The translations under genes and the position numbers were made by a program. DNA of 9,823 bases from assembly GCA_019421315.1 (NCBI GenBank), contig JAHZFN010000317.1, positions 2,814 through 12,636 on the forward strand, in the 5' to 3' direction. Below the pieces are notes generated by a model that did no database searches, was not told where the DNA came from, and saw only the letters and a program-made list of their open reading frames with translations. Below are positions 1 through 6,338 of the stretch, piece by piece (positions within the stretch are counted from its first letter, which is position 1; each line of letters starts with the position of its first letter). The DNA is from Peptococcaceae bacterium (lineage in GTDB: Bacteria; Bacillota; Dehalobacteriia; UBA4068; UBA4997).

Positions 1-679
1 CATTCTGCATACGATAGTAGTTCGCACGGGGGTTGTCCCAAGAACGGAATACGGCCTTGATCGCGCCGAACAGCTGTTCTTTCGGATCATTCGGGAATTC
101 TGCGCCGATCTTGTCTTTGTATTCTGCTTTGAACTGATTTGCGAGTTCTTTCAGGTCTTCCGCCGTCAGTTCAACATCGGAGGAAAGATTTTTCTTTTCT
201 TTTATTTCATCCAAAACCCTTTCAAAAGCGGATTTCGGCAATTCCATAACAACGTCGGAAAACATCTGAATAAAACGGCGGTAGGAATCATAAGCAAAGC
301 GGGGGTTGTCGGTGCGTTTTGCCAAACCCACAACGGCCTTGTCGTTCAAACCCAAATTCAAAATGGTGTCCATCATGCCGGGCATGGAAGCTCTGGCGCC
401 TGAACGAACGGAAACCAGCAGGGGGTTTTCATTGTCGCCGAATTTTTTGCCGGATTGTTCTTCAAGCTTATGCAGGGCAGTTTCAATCTGGGCCATAATT
501 TCATCGGAAATCTCACCGTTTTTGGCATAGTAATCGTTGCAAGCCTCAGTGGTTACGGTAAACCCAAAGGGAACAGGCATACCCAAATTGGTCATTTCCG
601 CCAAATTGGCACCCTTGCCGCCCAAAAGATCACGCATTTTTGCATTGCCTTCTTTAAACATATAAACAAATTTGTTCAT
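1..679 (-). CDS. ppdK: Pyruvate, phosphate dikinase (N-terminal part, runs off left edge)
   Basis: Pyruvate phosphate dikinase interconverts pyruvate + ATP + Pi and PEP + AMP + PPi in the cytoplasm, often in the glycolytic direction in anaerobes using PPi. The window holds the first 226 codons of a protein normally about 870-880 residues, so only the N-terminal nucleotide-binding domain is visible. Family motifs seen: GGKGANLAEM around residue 20-29 (K22, ATP-binding in the family), PVPFGFTVTTEAC at 35-47, and VSVRSGARASMPGMMDTILN at 89-108 including R92. The start is fixed by the ATG at 677-679 behind a strong GGGAGGAG site at 684-690, five nucleotides away. No frameshift is seen up to the edge. 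It has its own promoter and a leader of about 120 nt, so it appears separate from the prfA cluster upstream of it. Identity is secure; the C-terminal PEP-utilising domains cannot be checked here. Confidence 0.96.
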   Translation of the reverse strand, partial: MNKFVYMFKEGNAKMRDLLGGKGANLAEMTNLGMPVPFGFTVTTEACNDYYAKNGEISDEIMAQIETALHKLEEQSGKKFGDNENPLLVSVRSGARASMPGMMDTILNLGLNDKAVVGLAKRTDNPRFAYDSYRRFIQMFSDVVMELPKSAFERVLDEIKEKKNLSSDVELTAEDLKELANQFKAEYKDKIGAEFPNDPKEQLFGAIKAVFRSWDNPRANYYRMQN

Positions 680-741
680 TTTGCTCCTCCCGAAAAGTCA
701 TTTTTGAAAAACAAAACCTTGTGCCGCCGCAAAGGCTGTAC

Positions 742-779
742 CTGCGTATATATGCGAATTTTTTCGACAAAAGACGCAG
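742..779 (-). other. Stem-loop in ppdK leader
   Basis: The leader can form an outer 6-bp stem, CTGCGT (742-747) with ACGCAG (774-779). It encloses a symmetrical 7/7-nt internal loop and an inner 4-bp stem, CGAA (755-758) with TTCG (763-766), capped by a four-base loop. No U-tract follows, so it is not a terminator. It could affect mRNA stability or act as a regulatory leader; no known riboswitch family is recognised. Confidence 0.35.
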
Positions 780-807
780 TTTGCCGTTGCTTTTATTTAA
801 CGGTTTC

Positions 808-836
808 ATTATATCATAAATATTCTGAAAAATCAT
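808..836 (-). promoter_or_regulatory. Probable ppdK promoter (extended -10)
   Basis: On the minus strand, TATAAT lies at 813-808, preceded by TGA (816-814), giving an extended -10 element TGnTATAAT. At 17 bp spacing the -35 hexamer (836-831) reads ATGATT, only 3/6 to consensus, as is usual for extended -10 promoters. Transcription would start near 801, leaving a leader of about 120 nt before the ppdK ATG. Based on sequence pattern only. Confidence 0.6.
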
Positions 837-914
837 AATTTTACATGAAAAATCAATAAATTCTCAAACTAAACCATAACTTCTATCACATCTGCCACAA
901 AGGGCGCTTTTTTG

Positions 915-931
915 TTATCAAACATTGATAA
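915..931. repeat. Perfect inverted repeat upstream of ppdK promoter
   Basis: TTATCAA (915-921), spacer ACA, TTGATAA (925-931): a 7-bp perfect dyad about 80-95 bp upstream of the proposed ppdK -35. Size and symmetry suit a dimeric repressor or activator site. It does not match the Rex, LexA or Fur consensus well, so the binding factor is unknown. A second palindrome, TGTAATTACA, lies at 953-962. Confidence 0.35.
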
Positions 932-1176
932 TTTATTACTTATTTTCCGATATGTAATTACAAACAAGCGAATTATCATTTCCGATTTTTTCATACTTCT
1001 TTTTTCATACTTCCGCCATATATGCATTGAACGCCAAGGCACTTTGACATATTAGCCAAAGAATCAGGTCGCCACATCGCCGCATTTTTAACCGAAACCG
1101 GATTGTGAAATTTTTGCAAAGGCAAACCAACAACAGGTTTTGCCCGATTTATACGGTAAACGTCTGTTAAAACAGT

Positions 1177-1221
1177 AAAACAGTCCCGCCAACTAATAAT
1201 ATTAATTGACGGGACTGTTTT
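1177..1221 (-). terminator. Hairpin terminator closing the yqhQ-prfA-prmC-sua5-S4 cluster
   Basis: AAAACAGTCCCGCCAA (1177-1192) pairs with TTGACGGGACTGTTTT (1206-1221): 16 positions with one G-T/mismatch and a 13-nt A+T-rich loop. Read on the minus strand, the stem begins about 48 nt after the S4 stop codon and ends in TTTTACTGTTTT, a typical intrinsic terminator tail. The A-tract/T-tract symmetry means it could also stop plus-strand transcription, but no plus-strand gene lies nearby. Confidence 0.75.
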
Positions 1222-1268
1222 ATTCGTCATAAATTTATTTAATTTTGCGTAATTAAATATATATTTGA

Positions 1269-1505
1269 TTACGCTTCTTCGGCTTCCTTAATCATATATT
1301 CCAGATTGCCGTCTTCTGTCAAAACGCTAACCTTGTCGTCGGGGCGGAGCTTTTTTCCCGCAACCGTGCAAATTTCGCCGTTGACATAAACTATGCCTGC
1401 TTTAACAATCTCTTTCGCCTCGCCGCCTGTCATCGTCAAACCGCACCATTTCAAAAACTGCACCAAAGTTATGGGGAACCTCTCCACGGTTATTATCTGT
1501 ATCAT
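1269..1505 (-). CDS. Small S4-domain RNA-binding protein (YaaA/YbcJ-like)
   Basis: A 78-residue protein made almost entirely of one S4 RNA-binding domain (about residues 12-60). Family hallmarks are visible: ITLVQFLKWCGLTMTGGEAKEIVKAG, then VYVNGEICTVAGKKLRPDDKVSV, the helix-loop-strand pattern with the conserved GGEAK and VNGE segments. The length matches stand-alone S4 proteins of the YaaA (RlbA)/YbcJ type, thought to bind rRNA or tRNA; the exact RNA target is not established for this one. The ATG at 1503-1505 is preceded by a weak AAAAGGAAAAG site. It lies 97 nt after sua5 on the same strand and is followed by a terminator, so it is probably the last gene of the translation-linked cluster. 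The C-terminal tail (LEYMIKEAEEA) is acidic and not part of the domain. Family call firm; gene symbol left blank because several paralogous small S4 proteins look alike. Confidence 0.85.
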   Translation of the reverse strand: MIQIITVERFPITLVQFLKWCGLTMTGGEAKEIVKAGIVYVNGEICTVAGKKLRPDDKVSVLTEDGNLEYMIKEAEEA

Positions 1506-1601
1506 AATTCTTTTCCTTTTCTTAAATTTAATTTTTATCTTCTCTTAGCCTGTACTTAATCTTATTTTTATTTTTTAACAAATATGCTTATTACCGCAAA
1601 A

Positions 1602-2621
1602 TCAGGCTTTGGCGGCCGCCTTGCCCAGCCTGTTCATCAAAGCCACACCGATACCTTCTTCGGCAAATTTCTGCGCATATATGGTTTCGGCGCCGATTTC
1701 GTCGCAATACCGCAAAGCCGCAAAAAGATTATGCGCGGCGGCGGTCAAATCGTCTTTATCGCCGCCCAGACAAAAGCTGCGGACGGGGTTGATTGCCGCC
1801 AAAACATCCGCCGTTGCCAAAACAACGATGTCCGCCCCGGGGTTTGCCGAATACGCCCGAACCAAATCCTGCGGTTCAAAAAGCGTAATTTCGCCCTTGG
1901 GCGCATAATGCTTGTATTTCATACCGGGGGCTTTGGGGATTTCTTTGCCGCTTATTTTTTTGCCTCCCATAAGCACCGTTCCCAAAAACGGCTCCAGCAT
2001 TTCCGCCGTTACGGCTCCCGGCCGCAGAATAACGGAGGTTTCCGCTGTCAAATCCAAAACCGTGGACTCAACGCCGACCCCTGCCTGCCCGCTGTCTAAA
2101 ACCATGGCAATTTTTCCCGCCAAATCGTGGTAAACATGACTGCCGCAGGTGGGACTTGGCTTGCCCGAAAGATTGGCGGAGGGTGCCGCAACAGGCAAAC
2201 AGCATTTTTTCAACAGCGCCTGCGCCACAGGGTGATTGGGAATACGCACGGCAACGGTTTGCAAGCCACCCGTAACAGCCATGGGTATGCAGTCCTTTTT
2301 CGGCAAAACGCAGGTCAAAGGCGCAGGACAAAGGGCACGCATCAGCTTTTCCGCCCTTGCGTCCAAAACGGCGAACTCGTTAATCTGCTCAACCTCCGCT
2401 ACATGAACAATCAGAGGATTGTCCGACGGCCTGCCTTTGGCGGCATAAATTTTTTTGGCGCTGTCTGCCAAAAGAGCGTTGCCCCCCAAACCGTAAACAG
2501 TTTCCGTAGGAAAGGCCACCAGCTCACCCGCCGCCAAAAGTTCGGCGGCCTCGCTGATTTCCGCCTCGTAACGCTGCGTCAAATCCTCCGTAATTTCAAT
2601 TTTCACCCATTTTGTTTCCAT
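1602..2621 (-). CDS. sua5: L-threonylcarbamoyladenylate synthase, Sua5 type
   Basis: Makes threonylcarbamoyl-AMP from threonine, bicarbonate and ATP, the first step of t6A37 modification of ANN-decoding tRNAs; TsaD/TsaB/TsaE then transfer the group. At 339 residues it is the long two-domain Sua5 form: a YrdC-like catalytic domain (about 20-205) with PTETVYGLG (38-46), KGRPSDNPL (62-70), PSANLSG (147-153), VESTVLDL (184-191) and ILRPGA (198-203). The linker APGMKYKHYAP (231-241), which closes over the active site in Sua5 proteins, follows, then a Sua5 domain ending in GIGVALMNRLGKAA. One oddity: the usual WPGPLT reads CPAPLT (98-103). The ATG at 2621 has only a weak purine site (GATGGA), and no better start is in frame. 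It follows prmC by 114 nt and precedes the S4 gene on the same strand. ywlC is the Bacillus name for the same gene. Confidence 0.95.
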   Translation of the reverse strand: METKWVKIEITEDLTQRYEAEISEAAELLAAGELVAFPTETVYGLGGNALLADSAKKIYAAKGRPSDNPLIVHVAEVEQINEFAVLDARAEKLMRALCPAPLTCVLPKKDCIPMAVTGGLQTVAVRIPNHPVAQALLKKCCLPVAAPSANLSGKPSPTCGSHVYHDLAGKIAMVLDSGQAGVGVESTVLDLTAETSVILRPGAVTAEMLEPFLGTVLMGGKKISGKEIPKAPGMKYKHYAPKGEITLFEPQDLVRAYSANPGADIVVLATADVLAAINPVRSFCLGGDKDDLTAAAHNLFAALRYCDEIGAETIYAQKFAEEGIGVALMNRLGKAAAKA

Positions 2622-2735
2622 AATTCCATCGGTCTTTCTTTTGTATTGTACTCTTAATTACTTAAAGGCAATAACAGGCTGAACCGCCGAAACTCGATCT
2701 GCCGCCCGTCTTTGCTCTATATTTATTTGATTTTT

Positions 2736-3557
2736 TTATCTGTTCCAAACGCCCAAAACCCAGCGGTCGTTGGCGCCGTAATCCTTGCCGAAACGCAGGT
2801 CGGTAAAGCCGCCCTTGTTCAAAATCTCGCAAACTGCGCCGCATTGGTCGCAACCGATTTCCAAAAGCAAAAGACCGCCTTTTTGCAGTTTTTCGGGCAC
2901 AGTCAACGCCAAAAGACGATAAAAATCCAAACCGTCGGCGCCGCCGTCCAAAGCCAAATGCGGCTCCCGCAAAACGTCTTCATCCAGCTGCTTCATAAAA
3001 TCCGTCGCAATATACGGCGGGTTGGCAACAATCATTTCGAATTTACCCGTCAAAGGCTCTGCCAAATTACCCTGCAAAAACTCCACAGGCAAATTCAACC
3101 TTGCGGAATTCTCCTCGGCAACCCGCAAAGCCTCTGCGCTTATGTCCGTCGCCTGAACACTGATGTCGGGACGATAATATTTAAGGCTCAAGGCATAAGT
3201 GCCGCAGCCTGTACAAATATCGGCAACCCGCCACGGCTCGCCTTTGGGGATTAAAGAAACCGCCTTTTCCACAACAACCTCCGAATCCCACCTGGGAATC
3301 AAAGTGTCGGGGGTAACCTTTAATGTAAAATCCATAAAGGGCTGTTCACCGAAAATGTACTGCAACGGCTCGCCGTTCTGCCGTCTTTTGACGGCCTGCC
3401 AAACTGCTTTTTCCTGCTCCGCCGTAACCTCCTTGTTCGCCAAAAAGCTCATATCCAGATTGGAAAGCTCCAGATAATGGGAACAAATCCACTGTGCTTC
3501 ATGCTCGGCATTGGGCATTTTTTCTTTTGCTGTATTTAAAATTTCTCGTATATTCAT
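2736..3557 (-). CDS. prmC: Peptide chain release factor N5-glutamine methyltransferase
   Basis: PrmC (HemK) transfers a methyl group from AdoMet to the glutamine of the GGQ motif in RF1 and RF2, raising termination efficiency. The 273-residue length is normal. The N-terminal helical substrate-binding domain spans about 1-80, with GEPLQYIFGEQPFMDF (62-77). The Rossmann methyltransferase domain follows: IPRWDSEVVVE (87-97), AdoMet loop DICTGCGT (113-120), acidic loop ATDIS (136-140), catalytic NPPY (179-182), EPHLALDGGADGLDFY (198-213) and LLEIG (231-235). Compared with the common IPRPDTE and D-x-GTGSG forms, W90, S92, C115 and C118 are substitutions, while the catalytic NPPY is intact. It sits 184 nt downstream of prfA, whose product is its substrate. 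The ATG at 3557 has an AGAGGT site about 11 nt upstream. Identity is very secure. Confidence 0.96.
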   Translation of the reverse strand: MNIREILNTAKEKMPNAEHEAQWICSHYLELSNLDMSFLANKEVTAEQEKAVWQAVKRRQNGEPLQYIFGEQPFMDFTLKVTPDTLIPRWDSEVVVEKAVSLIPKGEPWRVADICTGCGTYALSLKYYRPDISVQATDISAEALRVAEENSARLNLPVEFLQGNLAEPLTGKFEMIVANPPYIATDFMKQLDEDVLREPHLALDGGADGLDFYRLLALTVPEKLQKGGLLLLEIGCDQCGAVCEILNKGGFTDLRFGKDYGANDRWVLGVWNR

Positions 3558-3562
3558 TTTGT

Positions 3563-3667
3563 TTATTTACCTCTGTACTTGCCAAACTCCCCATAACGGT
3601 CAACTAATCGCCATCCAAACTCTGCGCCAAATCCGCAAAGCAGCCAAATAACAATAAAGAATACGAA
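3563..3667 (-). pseudogene. Start-less 34-codon membrane-like frame (possible gene relic)
   Basis: Between prfA and prmC, a minus-strand frame of 34 codons ends in TAA two bases before the AAAATG of prmC's start region. Its translation has a hydrophobic half (FVFFIVIWLL) followed by CGFGAEFGWRLVDRYGE and a basic end, a pattern like a tiny membrane-anchored protein. It begins directly after an in-frame stop and has no ATG, GTG or TTG and no ribosome-binding site, so as it stands it is not translatable. It may be a decayed small gene or chance: an open run of this length is not rare. Confidence 0.15.
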
Positions 3668-3741
3668 TTAACAGATTTCGCCGAGTTAAAACAGCGGACA
3701 GACCAATTCTGCGAAGTTTAACAACATCCACGCCGTAAAAA

Positions 3742-4809
3742 TTATTCGTTGGATTTTAAGCGTTCGGCTTGGTCGGTGGTGATCAGGGTTTCAATAATTT
3801 CGTCCAAATCGCCTTGGAGAATTTGTTCCAGCTTGTGCAGTGTCAAACCGATACGGTGGTCGGTAACTCTGCCCTGGGGGAAGTTGTAGGTGCGGATACG
3901 TTCGGAACGGTCGCCGCTGCCAACCATGCTCTTGCGGAGGTCGGCTTCACTGCCGTGGGCTTCCTGCTGCATTTTTTCCAAAACTCTGGCGCTCAAAATT
4001 TTCATCGCTTTGTCTTTGTTTTTGTGTTGATTCTTTTCGTCCTGACAGCTTACAACAATGCCGGTGGGAATATGGGTTAAGCGAACGGCACTTTGAGTGG
4101 TGTTTACGCACTGGCCGCCGGGGCCGCTGGCGCAGAACAAGTCAACGCGAATGTCGTTGGGACCAAATTCCAGCTCCACATCTTCCGCTTCGGGCATAAC
4201 CGCAACCGTGGCGGCGGATGTGTGAATACGGCCGCCCGATTCCGTTTCGGGAACCCTCTGCACACGGTGCACGCCGCTTTCAAATTTCAGCTTGCTGTAG
4301 GCGCCCTGACCTTCCACCAGCAAAATGATTTCCTTGATACCGCCCAAATCGGTGTAATTGGCACTGAGAATTTCGTATTTCCAGCCCATGCGGTCGGCAT
4401 AACGCTGATACATTTTCAGCAAATCGCCTGCAAAAAGTCCCGCTTCTTCGCCGCCTGTGCCGGCGCGCAGTTCCAAAATAACGTTTTTGTCGTCGTTGGG
4501 GTCTTTGGGCAGCAGTAAAATTTTTAGTTTTTGCTCCAGCTCGTCAATGCTTTCTTTTAGGCTGTCAACCTCCATCTGCGCCATTTCTTTCATTTCTTCG
4601 TCGGTTTCTTCCGCCAGCATCGCCTTGGCATCCTCCAACTCGTCAACGGATTTGGCATAAAGACGGTAGGTTTCCACAACAGGTTCCAAATCGGAACGCT
4701 GTTTCATATATTTCTGCCAGTTTGCCTGGTCGGCAATAACATCGGGGTCGGAAATTTTATTGGTTAAATCATCATATTTTTCGGCTAACGCCTGCAATTT
4801 TTCAATCAT
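3742..4809 (-). CDS. prfA: Peptide chain release factor 1 (RF1)
   Basis: RF1 recognises UAA and UAG in the ribosomal A site and triggers release of the peptide. The 355-residue length is standard. The stop-codon recognition motif is PET (187-189) in QRVPETESGGRIHTSAATVAVMPE, the PxT form of RF1 rather than the SPF of RF2. The catalytic loop GGQ is at 231-233 in CASGPGGQCVNTTQSAVRLTH; residue 234 is Cys where many RF1s have His or Ser. ELRAGTGGEEA (113-123) and the C-terminal RIRTYNFPQGRVTDHRIGLT (304-323) are further class-I release-factor signatures, and the N-terminal 100 residues are the helical domain. The ATG at 4809 has a GAGGAG site about nine nucleotides upstream. It lies 129 nt after yqhQ and is followed by prmC, its modifying enzyme, an arrangement conserved in many bacteria. 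Confidence 0.97.
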   Translation of the reverse strand: MIEKLQALAEKYDDLTNKISDPDVIADQANWQKYMKQRSDLEPVVETYRLYAKSVDELEDAKAMLAEETDEEMKEMAQMEVDSLKESIDELEQKLKILLLPKDPNDDKNVILELRAGTGGEEAGLFAGDLLKMYQRYADRMGWKYEILSANYTDLGGIKEIILLVEGQGAYSKLKFESGVHRVQRVPETESGGRIHTSAATVAVMPEAEDVELEFGPNDIRVDLFCASGPGGQCVNTTQSAVRLTHIPTGIVVSCQDEKNQHKNKDKAMKILSARVLEKMQQEAHGSEADLRKSMVGSGDRSERIRTYNFPQGRVTDHRIGLTLHKLEQILQGDLDEIIETLITTDQAERLKSNE

Positions 4810-4894
4810 TTTGCAATTCTCCTCATCAAATTCAATTTATTTATTTTTAATGCTGTCTGATTTCAAACAAATTACCGATTATCGGCATATATCA

Positions 4895-4922
4895 TAAAAT
4901 TTCGTTAATAAAATTTCGTTAA
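4895..4922. repeat. Two tandem 14-bp repeats in yqhQ-prfA spacer
   Basis: TAAAATTTCGTTAA occurs at 4895-4908 and again, perfectly and directly adjacent, at 4909-4922; a degenerate partial copy may follow (TAAATTTTCGG). A short palindrome, CCGATTATCGG, lies at 4875-4885 between the repeat and prfA. On the minus strand each unit begins TTAACG, which resembles a poor -35, but no good -10 is placed at the right distance. Function unknown. Confidence 0.5.
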
Positions 4923-4938
4923 TAAGATAAATTTTCGG

Positions 4939-6054
4939 CTAATCCTCCGCCGATTTGGCGGATTGCCCGGCAGATGTTTTTTCTAAAGAAACCTTCTGCG
5001 GCGCAGTGTCGCCGCCGTTTTGTCCGTCAGCATCGCCGCTTGCTTCAATGTTTTCACCGTTGTTTTCGTCATCGTTTTCGCCGTCATCGGATTTAGGTTC
5101 TTCTTTTTTGCGTTCCAGATAAGCCTTGTATTCGTCTTCGCTCATGGCACATTCGGGCAGAGGAAATTCCGCTGCGCGGGGAAAGCCGGGAACTGTCAAA
5201 AGGGAAACAATGCCTACCTCCAGCATGGATTCGTCAGGCTCCATGGTGGTCAGCTTCTGCATCCAAAGACCGGGGGTAATCAACGCTTTGACAATTTTGC
5301 TGTCGGGGAATTTCAAAGGCAGGCGGAAAATTTCATAGGAAATGCCGAAAACAAAAGGCATAACCAAAATTTTGGTGGCAATTCTGCCCAAAACACCGTA
5401 ATTGCCGATAAATGTAAAAATCACAATCATCATCAAAAGGGTCATAAAGATGAAGCTGGTGCCGCAGCGGCAGTGGATTGTGGAATATTTTTTGGCGGCC
5501 TGCGGTGTCAGGCTGTCGCCCGCCTCGTTGGTGCTGATGGTTTTATGCTCGGCGCCGTGATACTGAAAGACTCTGGCAACATCAGGCATCTTCCTGATCA
5601 AAACAACATAAAGAATGAATACACTGATTCTGATCAAGCCCTCCAGGGCGCTTCTGCCAAAATGACCTATATACTGCACCGAAAAATTAGCCAAAAAGAC
5701 AGGCAGTATCACAAAAAGCCCAACCGAGAACACCAACGCCAAAACAATGGCAATGGCAATTTCTTTCCAGGAAAGGTTTTCATCTTCGTCGTCGCCCGCC
5801 CAAAAAGCCGACCACGCCAAAGTTGACATTCCGAAATACATGGAAGAGCAAAAGGACGCCAAACCCCGCAAAATGGGCAGCCGCCAGAATTTGTGCTTAT
5901 CCATCAGGGTTTGTCTTTTGCCGTTTTTATACACAATTTTGCCGTCGGAGGTGCGGACAGCCATGGAATAGCCGCCGTTCCCCTGCATCATAACACCCTC
6001 CATCAACGCCTGACCGCCGTAATAGATGGGTTTATCTTTTTTCTTACCGTTCAT
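4939..6054 (-). CDS. yqhQ: YqhQ-family (DUF1385) multi-pass membrane protein
   Basis: A 371-residue DUF1385 protein; the biochemical function of the family is not established. Family signatures: PIYYGGQALMEGVMMQG (9-25), a lysine-rich turn MDKHKFWRLPILRGL (51-65), and RVFQYHGAEHKTI (161-173) with paired histidines and a glutamate. Hydrophobic segments at about 97-124, 140-153, 200-217 and 228-243 make it an integral membrane protein. After the conserved core ends near residue 287, an unusually long, acidic low-complexity tail (about 300-371) rich in D, E, N and G extends beyond the usual length of about 300. Start: the frame stays open upstream to a TTG at 6141, but the ATG at 6054 has an excellent AAGGAGAT site (6059-6066) and begins right before the conserved core, so it is chosen. 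It is the first gene of the cluster with prfA and prmC, a common pairing in Firmicutes. Role beyond membrane location unknown. Confidence 0.93.
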   Translation of the reverse strand: MNGKKKDKPIYYGGQALMEGVMMQGNGGYSMAVRTSDGKIVYKNGKRQTLMDKHKFWRLPILRGLASFCSSMYFGMSTLAWSAFWAGDDEDENLSWKEIAIAIVLALVFSVGLFVILPVFLANFSVQYIGHFGRSALEGLIRISVFILYVVLIRKMPDVARVFQYHGAEHKTISTNEAGDSLTPQAAKKYSTIHCRCGTSFIFMTLLMMIVIFTFIGNYGVLGRIATKILVMPFVFGISYEIFRLPLKFPDSKIVKALITPGLWMQKLTTMEPDESMLEVGIVSLLTVPGFPRAAEFPLPECAMSEDEYKAYLERKKEEPKSDDGENDDENNGENIEASGDADGQNGGDTAPQKVSLEKTSAGQSAKSAED

Positions 6055-6151
6055 TTTATCTCCTTGTTTTTGTTCTTTTTTGTTTTTTCTTAAAAACAGC
6101 CGCCGTTTTGCGGCAATCCTCCTCAATTTCTCCTCATACAATCACATAATC

Positions 6152-6177
6152 GGCTTCGGCCTTTCGGCAAAAAAGCC
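6152..6177 (-). other. Nested GGC/GCC hairpins in yqhQ leader
   Basis: In the proposed yqhQ leader of about 146 nt, GGCTT (6152-6156) can pair with AAGCC (6173-6177) around an inner GCC-TTTC-GGC hairpin (6159-6168). On the transcribed strand this inner hairpin reads GCC-GAAA-GGC, a stable GNRA tetraloop. Alternative GGC/GCC pairings are possible, as in a switch, but no U-tract follows. A second, weaker GCCG/CGGC hairpin lies at 6102-6114, with U5 after it on the minus strand. No known riboswitch class is recognised. Confidence 0.35.
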
Positions 6178-6206
6178 TACTATCGCATTAAAACATACAA
6201 CATAAT

Positions 6207-6235
6207 ATTATAACATATTTAAAGCATATTGCCAA
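6207..6235 (-). promoter_or_regulatory. Strong sigma-A promoter of the yqhQ-prfA-prmC cluster
   Basis: On the minus strand, TTGGCA (6235-6230, 5/6) and TATAAT (6212-6207, 6/6) are separated by exactly 17 bp. The start point would be near 6200. An imperfect inverted repeat, ATATTGCC (6226-6233) and GGCAAATAT (6246-6254), spans the -35 and could be an operator. Confidence 0.75.
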
Positions 6236-6338
6236 CAAATAAGCAGGCAAATATTTGGAATTTGCTGCCGCCGCCTTTGATCTCAAAAAAATATTGTAAG
6301 AAAAATTTGTAAACCCAATATCAACGGAAATATCGCCC

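Larger units (their letters stand above)
680..1268. other. Long A+T-rich intergenic region between ppdK and S4 gene
   Basis: This 589-bp gap holds the ppdK promoter and leader (680-836), two short perfect palindromes (915-931 and 953-962), and the terminator of the S4-gene cluster (1177-1221). A 79-codon frame on the minus strand (991-1230) is open but has no ribosome-binding site before its ATG, overlaps the terminator hairpin and resembles nothing I recognise, so it is not called as a gene. About 840-900 shows nothing clear. Confidence 0.6.

Noticed and set aside
1177..1221. Inverted repeat as a possible small transposable element end
   Set aside because: Position just after a gene end, stem length and T-rich tail fit an intrinsic terminator; no target-site duplication or second copy is seen.
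991..1230. 79-codon open frame on the minus strand in the ppdK-S4 gap
   Set aside because: No ribosome-binding site before its ATG, its first codons are part of the terminator hairpin, and the product resembles no family I know. It could be a lineage-specific gene but the sequence does not support it.
3558..3741. A separate promoter or riboswitch for prmC in the prfA-prmC gap
   Set aside because: No convincing -35/-10 pair or known aptamer pattern was found on the minus strand.
5020..5826. Long plus-strand open frame opposite yqhQ
   Set aside because: It is a shadow of the strongly supported yqhQ gene; its product is a low-complexity string rich in F, N and Q with no recognisable domain.
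6055..6141. N-terminal extension of YqhQ by 29 residues from a TTG at 6141
   Set aside because: The extension is basic and low in complexity with no family similarity, while the ATG at 6054 has a near-perfect ribosome-binding site and starts just before the conserved core.
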